A stretch of DNA of 64,000 bases from JACCTH01 sp050741915 (lineage in GTDB: Bacteria; Actinomycetota; Acidimicrobiia; Spongiisociales; ZC4RG35), in the NCBI GenBank assembly GCA_050741915.1, contig JBOGEX010000015.1:28698-92697 (forward strand). Direction: 5' to 3'. Both the position numbers and the translations under genes were made by a program. The notes below the pieces were generated by a model. The model was not told the DNA's origin and did not search any database. It saw only the letters and a list, made by a program, of their open reading frames with translations. How positions within the stretch are numbered: position 1 is the stretch's first letter; each line of letters opens with the position of its first letter. Below, one piece after another: positions 56,001 to 63,964 of the stretch.

Positions 56001-56087
56001 CACCCGGTTTCGATGGGCGAGCAGCGCGGCCAGCAGCACCCGCGGCTTATTGCCGCCGAGGCCGACCCTTCGATCCTCGAGGTCCAC
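53082..56087 (-). CDS. AfsR/SARP-type transcriptional regulator, BTAD-NB-ARC-TPR
   Basis: 1001 residues from GTG 56087. Domains: an OmpR-like winged HTH (GGNKPRVLLAALLAHRNRVVSTERLIDTLWG), a BTAD region (about 85-235, LKLEAEELIAERRME ... SSELSRLEERIL), an NB-ARC/STAND ATPase with P-loop GSAGSGKTRLA near 272 and LLILDNCEHL as Walker B, then about 450 residues of TPR-like helices. The N-terminus is missing about nine residues of the conserved FRVLGPLEV strand, which is encoded in-frame upstream but lacks an ATG, GTG or TTG, so an unusual start is likely. It is presumably an activator of secondary metabolism or stress genes. Confidence 0.85.
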   Translation of the reverse strand: MDLEDRRVGLGGNKPRVLLAALLAHRNRVVSTERLIDTLWGDQVPPTAHKSVQKFVSALRKELGEIIVTREPGYLLVVAEDELDAARLESAVREARRLVAGWDERLHTELASWRGDPYPEIASTDWGAIESARLVDLKLEAEELIAERRMEVGNFGDVVAHLEALVSQHPFRERLWALLMIALYRSGRQAAALDAYRRLRTTLGEELGIDPSSELSRLEERILLHDPELIPQAAALRHNLPAPVTTFIGRGAELGAVIDLLSARRLVTLLGSAGSGKTRLAIEVGRSVLGKFAEHGVWFVDLATVRSPDLVIDAIGRPLGVGSLADRPAEEVLADYLARHRLLLILDNCEHLVARIAAVAERLLRASPTLVVLATSRERLGIDGEVIFDVSPLPYPTESESVTEDFDAVRLFLDRAGAVSRSFELASSHGVIGEIVRRLDGIPLALELAAARVRTLGLSELRDRLDNRFELLISPSRSPLGRHQTLQAAVDWSYRLLDRQEQALFRRLSVFRGGFDLAAASQVCGFEPLAAETIPGLVAELVDKSLVSLAPPVEGRHRYLLLETIREFGQIALTPSESGRLRQAHAQYFCQFAESAARHITGPDQRSWLATLEADHDNLRKALRWGATSSPETAVRLAVALARFWDSVGPRSEGLEWLSRAVELSTNLEPKLRISALVQASDIFSSQHASLPRDYAELALAEARETGDKFGEGRALRALSWALTLDGRIDEACEAGLEAQGIFAEQDDPWELALWMERMGQGSFTDPDWSIGMLTQALELYRQVGDRSREALVLYKIAEQIAGKSGDLDVALDYAQQAIDICEELGNVHDGAHAKLEFGRILRRIGDFEKAEAFLRDALAELTKQGDARCSVRTLTALGTTLIDAGDYANGEDALRESLRLGLDLGERRTARSALAGLARVMIEAEKAEDGVALLSFVEELGRQLDIPVSERSQEKRDAQLTTLRSRLGREEFDRHRARGRSMPLEDAVDLALRSTPAPAR

Positions 56088-56256
56088 CTCGAGGGGACCC
56101 AGAACTCTGAACTGTCTCTCGGCCGTTAGGACCTTCCTCGTCTACTCGTTCGGAACCCGATCGGTACCGCCAATCGCGATAACCCGAAGCGATCGGGTGA
56201 AAGGTACACCCGATCGCCCAAGCATCTGCCCGACGGGCACGAGAAAGGAGCGCCAA

Positions 56257-57111
56257 ATGGCACCGCCAACCAAGATGACGATCAAATCCCTCATCGACAC
56301 CGAGACTCTGGCCGGAATGCTCGATGATCGGTCCGTCGCCCTCGTCGAAGTCGACGAGGACACCACCGCCTATGCCTCCGGCCATATTCCCGAAGCGGTC
56401 TCCCTCGATTGGAAGCGAGAGCTTCACGACCTTCCCAGGCGAGACTTCGTCTCCGCTGGCCAACTTGCCGAACTGCTCGGCTCGAAGGGAATCTCGAGCG
56501 ATCAGCAGATCGTCTTTTACGGCGGCAACAACAACTGGTTCGCCGCTTATGCCTACTGGTTGTGCAAGCTGCGGGGCATCGACAACGTCAGACTGCTCGA
56601 CGGGGGGCGAACGAAATGGGAGCTCGAAGAGCGACCCTTCACCACCGAGGTCCCGGCCACGACCGCGGTCCGGTTCAAACCAATCGGCGACGAGCGTCCC
56701 GAGCTCCGGGCGTATCGTGAGCAGGTGCTCGACTCTGCTCGCGCTGGCGGACAGATGGTGGACGTGCGCTCGCCAGCGGAGTTCGCGGGCGAAGTCATGG
56801 CCCCACCACATCTCCCCCAGGAGCAGCCCTATGTCGCCGGTCACGTTCCTGGTGCTGTGAACATCCCTTGGTCCCAGGCCGCCCGCGAGGACGGCACATT
56901 CAAGTCGGTCGATGAACTGCGCACTCTCTACGAGGGCAAAGGCATCACGAGTAACGACACCGTCATCGCCTACTGCCGGATCGGCGAGCGGTCGTCCCAC
57001 ACCTGGTTTGTCCTGAGCGAGTTGCTCGGCTTCGAGGACGTGAAGAACTACGACGGCTCGTGGACCGAGTACGGAAGCATGGTCGGTGTCCCGGTGGAGA
57101 TCGGCGCCTGA
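56257..57111 (+). CDS. Thiosulfate/3-mercaptopyruvate sulfurtransferase
   Basis: 284 residues from ATG 56257 with AAAGGAG upstream; the long upstream open frame overlaps the divergent regulator and lacks family sequence. Two rhodanese domains: the first (AYASGHIPEAVSLDW, YGGNNNWFAAYAYW, LLDGGRTKWELE) is structural, the second carries the active loop VIAYCRIGERSSHT with the persulfide cysteine (near 246). It transfers sulfane sulfur from thiosulfate. The next gene encodes an MBL-rhodanese protein, suggesting a sulfide or thiosulfate handling unit. Confidence 0.9.
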   Translation: MAPPTKMTIKSLIDTETLAGMLDDRSVALVEVDEDTTAYASGHIPEAVSLDWKRELHDLPRRDFVSAGQLAELLGSKGISSDQQIVFYGGNNNWFAAYAYWLCKLRGIDNVRLLDGGRTKWELEERPFTTEVPATTAVRFKPIGDERPELRAYREQVLDSARAGGQMVDVRSPAEFAGEVMAPPHLPQEQPYVAGHVPGAVNIPWSQAAREDGTFKSVDELRTLYEGKGITSNDTVIAYCRIGERSSHTWFVLSELLGFEDVKNYDGSWTEYGSMVGVPVEIGA

Positions 57112-57180
57112 CATCCGCCCATTGGGATGGCTGCTGCACGGTGGCCATCCCATGGTCGTGTGAAAGCGGGGCTGATCGAC

Positions 57181-58503
57181 ATGGTGTTTTTGCTGCCGGT
57201 TCGCCACCCGGGGCTAGGGAACACGTCCTATCTCGTCGACCTAGGCGACGGGTCGGCGCTGGTAGTCGATCCCGAACGGAATCCGAATCCATATTTGAAG
57301 GCCGCCGAACAACACCGGCTCGTGATCCGCCACGTAGCCGAGACGCATCTTCACGCCGACTTTGTATCCGGCGCCCTGGAACTGGCAAAGCTGGGTGCGT
57401 CGGTCATCGCTCCCCGCTCGAGCCATCACACGTACTCGCACCTTCGGGTCGGAAATGGCGACCGAGTTGCAATGGGCGGTCTCGTGCTGAGGGTGGTTGC
57501 CACGCCCGGGCATACCCCCGAGCACGTTTCCTTCCTACTCGAAGAGGAGTCGCATCCTCGACTGCTCTTCTCCGGTGGGGCCCTGCTGGCTGGGGGGGTG
57601 GCGCGTCCCGACCTGGTTTCCCCAGAGCTGACCTGGCCACTCGCTCATCAGGCCTATCAGTCGGCGCGACGACTCCTCACCACTGTCCCCACCCATGTCG
57701 AGGTTTGGCCCACTCATGGGGCGGGATCCTTCTGCGCATCGGCCGGGGCCCAGCCATCCGAAGCGATGTCTATCGGGTCCGAGCGGGATCGTCATCCAGC
57801 AATGGCTGCTCCGGACGCAGACACTTTCGTTGCCGAGTTACTCGCCGGACTGGAGAGCTACCCCACCTACTTCCGACGGCTGCGAGAGGTCAATCGAATG
57901 GGTCCGAAGGTTCTAAGTCCCTCACCTCCGCGGCTTCCGCTTGTCGGGTCACAGGCCCTGGCAGGATGCACCGTCGTTGACGTCCGACCCATCGACCGGT
58001 TTGCCCGGGGACACATCCCGGGCTCGGTCTCGATCGCACTCCGCCAGCAATTCGGCACCTGGCTAGGGTGGCTGCTCCCGTCAGATACGCCGCTCGCCTT
58101 CGTACTTGACCCTGACCAAGACGAGGACGAGCTGATCTGGCAGGCGCTCAACGTCGGGCACGAGTGGTTCATCGGTCGCATCGATTTCGCTGACTGGGTG
58201 GCTTCAGGCGGCGAGCCGGCGGCCCTTGCTGTGGTCCCCGCCGACCGGATCGATCCCGAGGCTCGCGTCGTCGATGTCCGCCAGAAATCCGAATGGGCGG
58301 GAGGCCACTTGGCGGATGCCCTTCACATCGAGCTCGCCGATCTCGCCTCCGATCCCGCCCGAGTTGGTGGGTCCGTAGTGATTCATTGTGCTCACGGCCT
58401 CCGAGCGATGACCGCCGCCAGCCTCCTTGCCCGAGCAGGAATGGGTCCGGTGGCGGTCACGACCGCCGACTACTCCGCTATTAACGGCTGTCGTCGCTCG
58501 TAG
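57181..58503 (+). CDS. MBL-fold-rhodanese fusion, CstB-like
   Basis: 440 residues from ATG 57181. An N-terminal metallo-beta-lactamase domain of the persulfide dioxygenase type shows ETHLHADFVSG and TPGHTPEHVSF with the histidine ligands. The Asp ligand block reads LFSGGALLAGGVARPDL, where the usual GD is GG, so the iron-ligand Asp appears missing. It is followed by a rhodanese domain without a cysteine (FARGHIPGSVSI...FVLDPDQDED) and a second rhodanese with VIHCAHGLRAMT (Cys). The architecture matches CstB, which oxidises persulfide and transfers sulfur. The missing ligand questions the oxidase part. Co-directional with the sulfurtransferase gene. Confidence 0.85.
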   Translation: MVFLLPVRHPGLGNTSYLVDLGDGSALVVDPERNPNPYLKAAEQHRLVIRHVAETHLHADFVSGALELAKLGASVIAPRSSHHTYSHLRVGNGDRVAMGGLVLRVVATPGHTPEHVSFLLEEESHPRLLFSGGALLAGGVARPDLVSPELTWPLAHQAYQSARRLLTTVPTHVEVWPTHGAGSFCASAGAQPSEAMSIGSERDRHPAMAAPDADTFVAELLAGLESYPTYFRRLREVNRMGPKVLSPSPPRLPLVGSQALAGCTVVDVRPIDRFARGHIPGSVSIALRQQFGTWLGWLLPSDTPLAFVLDPDQDEDELIWQALNVGHEWFIGRIDFADWVASGGEPAALAVVPADRIDPEARVVDVRQKSEWAGGHLADALHIELADLASDPARVGGSVVIHCAHGLRAMTAASLLARAGMGPVAVTTADYSAINGCRRS

Positions 58504-58565
58504 CGGCGGGTTCGCTCATTTCCCGGGATTGATGCAAACCGCCGGCGATTAGTGTGCGGCGGCTC

Positions 58566-59561
58566 ATGAATGCCATCACTGCTGAAGGCCTGGTGAAGAT
58601 CTATCGCACCCGCGCTGGGGACGTGCGAGCTCTCGACGGACTCGACCTCGAGGTGGCCGACGGAAGCGTATTGGCCCTTCTCGGCCCCAACGGCGCCGGC
58701 AAAACCACCACCGTTCGCATCCTCGCCACCCTTCTTCGCCCTGACTCCGGAAAGGCGACGGTGGCCGGTTATGACGTCGTCACCCAAGCCCATGAGCTCC
58801 GCAAAGTCATCGGTCTCTCCGGTCAGTACGCCGCAATCGATGAGAACCTCACCGGCCGCGAGAACCTCTGGATGTTCGGGCGCCTCTATCAACTATCGAG
58901 CCTCGAAGCGTCGAGTCGGGCCGCGGCACTGCTCGAGCAGTTCGCGATCGCCGATGCCGCCGAGCGGACCGTGAAGACTTACTCCGGCGGCATGCGCCGG
59001 CGTCTCGATCTGGCCAGCGCCCTCATTGGACGGCCCCGGCTGCTCTTTCTCGACGAGCCCACCACCGGTCTCGATCCCCGCAGCCGGCTCGGGATGTGGG
59101 ATGTGATTCGGACCTTGGTCAGAGAAGGGACGACCCTCTTATTGACCACTCAGTACCTCGAAGAAGCGGACGAGTTGGCAAACAAGATCGCCGTCGTCGA
59201 TCACGGCAAGATCATCGCCAGCGGGACTGCCGATGAGCTGAAGTCCCAGGTCGGGGGCGAGCGCATCGAGGTAGTGGTCCACAAGCGCGATGACATTGAA
59301 CGGGCGACGGTCCTCTTAGCCGAAGGGGGAGAGTCGAGTGTCGACCAGCACACCCGGCGGGTGACGGTGCCCGCCCAGGGAGGAGCCAAGCGCCTCGTCG
59401 AAGTGGTGCGTTCGCTTGACGAAGCGGGAATCAACATCGATGACATTGCCCTGCGAAGGCCAACACTCGACGATGTGTTTCTCCGCCTGACCGGACACGC
59501 CGCCGAGACCAACAGCGATAGTGAGGACCTGGCGGTGGGGATCGCCGGAGTTGCCAAATGA
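58566..59561 (+). CDS. DrrA-type ABC exporter ATPase
   Basis: 331 residues from ATG 58566 (the GTG at 58554 is possible). Walker A GPNGAGKTT, Q-loop LSGQYAAIDE, signature YSGGMRRR, Walker B LLFLDEPTTGLD and H-loop LTTQYLEEAD (Gln in place of His is common in DrrA). The C-terminal domain ends PTLDDVFLRLTGHAAE, a DrrA signature. Its permease follows with a 4-bp overlap. It is independent of the exporter at 43847. Substrates of this class include drugs and lipids. Confidence 0.93.
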   Translation: MNAITAEGLVKIYRTRAGDVRALDGLDLEVADGSVLALLGPNGAGKTTTVRILATLLRPDSGKATVAGYDVVTQAHELRKVIGLSGQYAAIDENLTGRENLWMFGRLYQLSSLEASSRAAALLEQFAIADAAERTVKTYSGGMRRRLDLASALIGRPRLLFLDEPTTGLDPRSRLGMWDVIRTLVREGTTLLLTTQYLEEADELANKIAVVDHGKIIASGTADELKSQVGGERIEVVVHKRDDIERATVLLAEGGESSVDQHTRRVTVPAQGGAKRLVEVVRSLDEAGINIDDIALRRPTLDDVFLRLTGHAAETNSDSEDLAVGIAGVAK

Positions 59562-60376
59562 GCACCATGGCAACTACCGAAGCGCCCACTCGTCAGGACA
59601 CCCGCGATGGTCTCATCATTATGTGGCGCAATCTCAAGCGCATCCCTCGCATCCCCGAGCTGGCCGTCTTCGCCATCGTGCAGTCGATCATGTTCGTGCT
59701 GCTGTTTGCCTTCGTCTTTGGGGGGGCGATTCCTCTCCCCGGCGGTGGCTCCTACCGTGAGTTCTTGATGCCGGGCATCTTCGCCCAGACCATCGTGTTC
59801 GCCGTGGCCACCACCACCATTGGAATTACCGATGACATCAGCAAAGGAATCATGGATCGCTTTCGCTCATTGCCCATGGCGCGATCCGCTGTTCTCAGCG
59901 GTCGAACTCTCTCGGACGTCATCTACAACGCCGGCATCCTCGTCGTGTTGATGCTTTCGGGGCTGGCGGTCGGCTGGCGGGTTCACTCCGGTATTGGCTC
60001 GTTCCTGGCCGGGGTGGGGTTGCTTCTGCTTTTTGCGTTCGCCATGTCCTGGGTGGGGGTGTACCTCGGCGCGCTCGTTCCGACGGTCGAGGTCGCCCAA
60101 CAAGTGGTCTTCACGGTGCTCTTCCCTCTGACCTTCGTCTCCAACGTGTTCGTTCCCCCGCAAACCCTTCCCAACTGGCTCCGACCGGTGGCGGAGTGGA
60201 ACCCGACCAGCACCCTCACCTCCGCCACGCGGGAGCTATGGGGCAACCCCAACCCCTTTGCCGGCTCCGGCTTTCAGAACGAGCAATCAATCTTGCTCAC
60301 CGTCATCTGGGTGCTGGTCTTCATTGCGGTTTTTGCACCGCTAGCGGTAAATCGCTTCCGCAACCTCAGTCGTTAG
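59558..60376 (+). CDS. DrrB-type ABC-2 permease
   Basis: 272 residues, six helices, starting inside the ATPase stop (ATGA). A cytosolic amphipathic start (LIIMWRNLKRIPRIPELAVFA) and a large ABC2_membrane domain with TDDISKGIMDRFRSLPMARSAVLSGRTLSD, the conserved cytoplasmic loop. The periplasmic end reads NVFVPPQTLPNWLRPVAEWNPTS. It is a single-permease type exporter, so a homodimer is expected. The 3' end overlaps the convergent globin pseudogene by 11 bp. Confidence 0.9.
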   Translation: MSTMATTEAPTRQDTRDGLIIMWRNLKRIPRIPELAVFAIVQSIMFVLLFAFVFGGAIPLPGGGSYREFLMPGIFAQTIVFAVATTTIGITDDISKGIMDRFRSLPMARSAVLSGRTLSDVIYNAGILVVLMLSGLAVGWRVHSGIGSFLAGVGLLLLFAFAMSWVGVYLGALVPTVEVAQQVVFTVLFPLTFVSNVFVPPQTLPNWLRPVAEWNPTSTLTSATRELWGNPNPFAGSGFQNEQSILLTVIWVLVFIAVFAPLAVNRFRNLSR

Positions 60377-60696
60377 CAACTATCAATTCCCGGCGCTTCT
60401 CGAAGTGGGCAATGATCATGTCCGCTTGCGGGCGCGGCAACGCATGCCAACCCAGGCCCTCCTCGATGATATGAATGAGTTCGTCGAAGTCGGAGTCGGT
60501 GACTGCGAGTTGAGCGTGGGCTCGGGCGAGTTGCTCGTCGGCATGAGTAGAGGTCGAGCCACCGATGGCGTTGATGAAGGCCGTCTGATGCTTGATCAGA
60601 GTTTCCATCGAAGAAGGTTGCCAGGTCGGGTGAAGCCAAGACCCGGGCATAGAAATCGGTGACGATGCGGACGAGGCTGACGTTGGCGGGCTGCAT
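60366..60696 (-). pseudogene. Truncated hemoglobin, frameshifted
   Basis: From ATG 60696 the frame reads NVSLVRIVTDFYARVLASPDLATFF, the first helices of a group I truncated hemoglobin. It then loses sense near 60615, and a second minus frame continues METLIKHQTAFINAIGG...ARAHAQLAVTDSDFDEL to the stop at 60366, including the proximal histidine in the ARAHAQL block. The shift, and apparently a few missing residues after the FFDG, point to a small deletion. The ATG immediately follows the TAA of the DinB gene (TAAATG), so it was translationally coupled. Either dead or an assembly error. Confidence 0.6.
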
Positions 60697-61239
60697 TTAC
60701 GGCTCCGGGTCACCTCTAATGGCGCCGATGGTTCGCCGCATTTGCGCGAGATGAAATCGATCGTGGCCGGCGATCATCCGAAATGTCAGGTCATAGCTCT
60801 CCGGTCCCCGTTCCTCATGCATCCCCACTCGGTCCTTTTCCGCCGGAGTGCTCCGCTCCCAGAGTCTCAGGTTGGCTTCCCGCAGCGGCTGCCAGATGGA
60901 AAACATCTGATCGATCGACTCATCGGCCGAGTGAGTCTTCTCCACCCAACGGTCCTGGTCGTATCCGGGCAAGATCGGCTGGTCCAGGGAGAGGATCTGT
61001 CGGTAACGGCCGCTGACCATGATTTCGGCGTCGACCAGATGGGCGAGACAACCCCAGACCGACCACTCCCCCGCCGCCGGAGGAGTACGGATTTGGTCAC
61101 CTGCCTCATCGATGGTGGCCTGCAGATGCCGGTGAGTTTCGGTTTGGACCGCAGCAGGATCGTCGGCCCCGAGCAACGAGAGCAAAAGCTCCTGATAGGC
61201 CCGTGCCTCGCGGACGGGGTCCCGTGAACGGTCGGTCAT
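60697..61239 (-). CDS. DinB_2 family protein
   Basis: 180 residues of a four-helix DinB fold. Likely metal ligands are in WGCLAHLVDAEIM near 68 and the paired histidines of IAGHDRFHLAQMRR near 157-161, the canonical DinB_2 pattern. A basic mid-section has GYDQDRWVEKTHSADESIDQM. The family includes thiol-dependent S-transferases and damage-inducible proteins. It precedes the globin frame with a TAAATG junction, so the two were cotranslated. A second DinB-like gene lies at 24442. Confidence 0.87.
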   Translation of the reverse strand: MTDRSRDPVREARAYQELLLSLLGADDPAAVQTETHRHLQATIDEAGDQIRTPPAAGEWSVWGCLAHLVDAEIMVSGRYRQILSLDQPILPGYDQDRWVEKTHSADESIDQMFSIWQPLREANLRLWERSTPAEKDRVGMHEERGPESYDLTFRMIAGHDRFHLAQMRRTIGAIRGDPEP

Positions 61240-61248
61240 ATGGGGAAT

Positions 61249-61656
61249 CTAGTTGTCAGTGCTGCGGGACCAGAGAAGTGCTGTCCGCATCTCCTCGGGC
61301 CAGGGTCGCTTGGCACCGCTTTGCCGATCGATGAAGACGGCGATCATCTTTCCCTTCGCAACCTGCTGATCTGAGCGAAAAAGTTCGAGCTCGTATGTAA
61401 TCGAGGTCTGGCCGAGGTTGGCGACGGTGAGCGTGAGGCTGACGACCTCGTCGAATCGGAGCGACAGGAAGTAGTCGAACTCGACATGGACTCGAGGGGT
61501 GGCGCCAAAGGTCTCCCCGATGATGCCGAGTTGGCGATGGAGCTCGGCCTCCGCTTCCTCCGCCCAGCGCAGGAGGGTCGAGTGATGCCAGATCCCGGCC
61601 GCGTCGGTGTCCATCCATTGCACTCGTCGCTCGATCGTGAGAGAAGACTGCGTCAC
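61249..61656 (-). CDS. 4-hydroxybenzoyl-CoA thioesterase-type hotdog protein
   Basis: 135 residues from the GTG at 61656, which overlaps the stop of the hydrolase gene (GTGA); an upstream in-frame ATG adds a nonconserved stretch. The active-site segment WMDTDAAGIWHHSTLLRW (Asp near 15 and a HxS) is the signature of 4HBT-type thioesterases, followed by YFLSLRFDEVVSLTLTVANLG. It would hydrolyse aromatic or branched acyl-CoA. With the ligase next to it, a CoA-thioester cycle is plausible. Confidence 0.87.
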   Translation of the reverse strand: MTQSSLTIERRVQWMDTDAAGIWHHSTLLRWAEEAEAELHRQLGIIGETFGATPRVHVEFDYFLSLRFDEVVSLTLTVANLGQTSITYELELFRSDQQVAKGKMIAVFIDRQSGAKRPWPEEMRTALLWSRSTDN

Positions 61657-62429
61657 GGAAGGTCCGCCAGGAAGTGTGCGACCGCACTCGTCACCAAAGC
61701 CGGTTGGTCGAGATGGGGCCAGTGCCCGGTTTCTTTCACCATCAGCCGCGTGGTGGGACATTTCACCTGTGATTCGATTGAGTCGAGTTGAGCCTCGGTG
61801 CCATATTCGTCCTCGTCACCCTGGATGAGAAGGATCGGACAAGTAACAGCCGGGAGGACATCCTCAATGTTCCAACCGCGAAAGGAGGGGCTGAGCCAAA
61901 TATCGTTCCAGCCCCGGAACGTCGCCTCGGGGTCGCGGTGGTACTTGGCCATGCGTTCGGCGAGATCGGTGGTACCGAAGTCCTCCCGGACAGCGGCAAT
62001 AGCGGCGATCGACCGGACTTCGACGAAAACATGGGGGGCGATCAACACGAGGCCATCGACATCATTTCCCATTCCCGCATAGATGAGTGAGATCGAAGCC
62101 CCATCGGAGTGGCCGATCAGGACTGAGGCTCGCCCAACTACTTCTGCGAGCAGCTCGGGGAAAACCACTTTCGCCTCCACATGCATGTAGTCCGGCTGGC
62201 GTGGCTCGGTTAACACCTCCGACCATCCGTTGCCGTAGCGCGAGAACAACAGGCCTGATCGGTCCGACTCCAGGCAGAGAGTTTCAGGGAATTCCCGCCA
62301 GAGCTCGATGCTGCCGAGGCCTTCGTGGAGAAAGATCAGGGGTGCTCGTGAGGACGGGAGACCGATCCACGTGTACTCGAGGGTGCGACCGGCAATGGTG
62401 GCTCGTCCCTCGGTGCGAGCAGGGCCCAT
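61653..62429 (-). CDS. Alpha/beta hydrolase
   Basis: 258 residues: IFLHEGLGSIELWREFPE near 32, LFSRYGNGWSEV, the nucleophile elbow IGHSDGASIS near 105, LIQGDEDEYG with the acid, and KETGHWPHLDQP with the histidine. It belongs to the alpha/beta hydrolase fold of small-ester or lactone hydrolases. It is coupled to the thioesterase by a 4-bp overlap and divergent from the CoA ligase with 38 bp between starts, so the three form a compact aromatic or acyl-CoA module. Confidence 0.87.
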   Translation of the reverse strand: MGPARTEGRATIAGRTLEYTWIGLPSSRAPLIFLHEGLGSIELWREFPETLCLESDRSGLLFSRYGNGWSEVLTEPRQPDYMHVEAKVVFPELLAEVVGRASVLIGHSDGASISLIYAGMGNDVDGLVLIAPHVFVEVRSIAAIAAVREDFGTTDLAERMAKYHRDPEATFRGWNDIWLSPSFRGWNIEDVLPAVTCPILLIQGDEDEYGTEAQLDSIESQVKCPTTRLMVKETGHWPHLDQPALVTSAVAHFLADLP

Positions 62430-62467
62430 GAGCCAGCCTAAACCCCATCGTTACAGTGGCCGCTGGC

Positions 62468-63952
62468 ATGAAAAACGCCAGCACCATCGTTGATGCCAAC
62501 CTCGAGGCAGGTCGAACCGACGCCCCCGCCATCATCACAAATGACAACGAACGACTGACGTTCGGCGATTTACACCGAGCTGTTTGCCGGGTGGCAGCCG
62601 AGCTGCAGGCTCTCGGGGTGCGACGCGAGGAACGGGTCTTGTTGATCCTGGACGACACTCCCGCCTTCCCCGCCGCCTTCCTGGGAGCAATGCGGATCGG
62701 AGCGGTGCCGATACCGGTCAACTTCCAAGCCCGCCCTGAGGACGTTGGATACTTTCTCGACGACTCCTACGCCGTGGCCGCGATTGTTGACGACGCCTTC
62801 GTAAACAAGGTCTCAGCCGAGCTCGAGGCCCGTCCGCATGTGCGTCGGATCAGTGCGGACATCTGGTTGGGTGTGTCATCGGAGGAGATAGATCCGGTGC
62901 GAGCTCATCCGGACGACGCCGCGTTCTGGCTTTACAGCTCCGGTTCGACCGGGGCACCGAAAGGGGTCATCCATCGCCATGCCGATTTGGAGAGGACTTG
63001 GTCACTTTATGCGAAGCCAGTCCTTGGCATCAAGGCCGGAGAGGTCGTCTTCTCGAGTACCAAGATGTATCACGCCTACGGCCTTGGCAACAATCTCACG
63101 TTTCCGCTTTCGGTCGGAGCCACCTCGGTATACCTGACGGGCCGGCCCACTCCCGACCGTCTCCTGGAGCGGGTCTCCGCCCATCGCCCCGATGTCTACT
63201 TCTCCGTCCCGGCACTTTTCAACGCCGTGCTGGCCCACCCGGAGATCGCCCAGACCGATTGGTCATCGGTGCGGTTGGCGGTGTCGGCGGCGGAGCCGCT
63301 GCCCCCCGAGATCTGGCACCGCTTCTTCGAAAGGACTGGGATCGAGATTCTCGACGGCCTCGGGTCGACCGAGATGCTCCATATCTATTGCTCGAATCGG
63401 GCCGGGAAGGTGGAGCCAGGATCGTCGGGCTCGCCGGTCAATGGCTACGACGTGATCCTTCGGGACGAGGCGGGAAAGCCCGTCGCCGACGGAGAGGCGG
63501 GAGAGATGTGGGTGCGGGGACCGACCGCCTTGGCCGGCTATTGGCATCAGGCGGAGCGAACCCGCCAGAAGCTGGTGGGAGGCTGGTTCGCTTCGGGGGA
63601 TCGATATCGGAGCAACGAGCGCGGCAACTACGTGTACGAGGGGCGGGTAGACGACATGATGAAGATCGGCGGCCTCTGGGTGAGCCCGATCGAAATCGAG
63701 AACCGCTTGATCGAACACTCCGCGGTGCGGGAGGCGGCGGTGGCATCGGTGCAAGTGGAGGAAGTCTCGCGGATCAAGGCCTTCGTGATCCTGGTGGACG
63801 GGAGAAGCGACGACGATTCGCTCGCCGCCGAGCTACAGGAGTGGTGCAAGGCGGGGTTGCTTCGCTACCAGTACCCGCATGTCGTCGAGTTCGTTGAGGA
63901 CTTTCCCCGCACGACCACGGGCAAGATTCAACGCTTCAAACTTCGCTCCTAA
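62468..63952 (+). CDS. Benzoate-CoA ligase-like AMP-forming enzyme
   Basis: 494 residues from ATG 62468 (GTG 62456 possible). It begins NASTIVDANLEAGRTDAPAI, matching the benzoate-CoA ligase N-terminus. The P-loop is YSSGSTGAPKGVIHRH, then LDGLGSTEMLH, GGWFASGDRYRSNERG and hinge VDDMMKIGGLWVSPIEIE. The C-terminal catalytic lysine is in TTTGKIQRF. It activates an aryl or similar carboxylic acid as a CoA thioester. A close-length paralogue is at 50399-51898. A strong palindrome follows the stop. Confidence 0.9.
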   Translation: MKNASTIVDANLEAGRTDAPAIITNDNERLTFGDLHRAVCRVAAELQALGVRREERVLLILDDTPAFPAAFLGAMRIGAVPIPVNFQARPEDVGYFLDDSYAVAAIVDDAFVNKVSAELEARPHVRRISADIWLGVSSEEIDPVRAHPDDAAFWLYSSGSTGAPKGVIHRHADLERTWSLYAKPVLGIKAGEVVFSSTKMYHAYGLGNNLTFPLSVGATSVYLTGRPTPDRLLERVSAHRPDVYFSVPALFNAVLAHPEIAQTDWSSVRLAVSAAEPLPPEIWHRFFERTGIEILDGLGSTEMLHIYCSNRAGKVEPGSSGSPVNGYDVILRDEAGKPVADGEAGEMWVRGPTALAGYWHQAERTRQKLVGGWFASGDRYRSNERGNYVYEGRVDDMMKIGGLWVSPIEIENRLIEHSAVREAAVASVQVEEVSRIKAFVILVDGRSDDDSLAAELQEWCKAGLLRYQYPHVVEFVEDFPRTTTGKIQRFKLRS

Positions 63953-63964
63953 CCCCCCTTCTGG

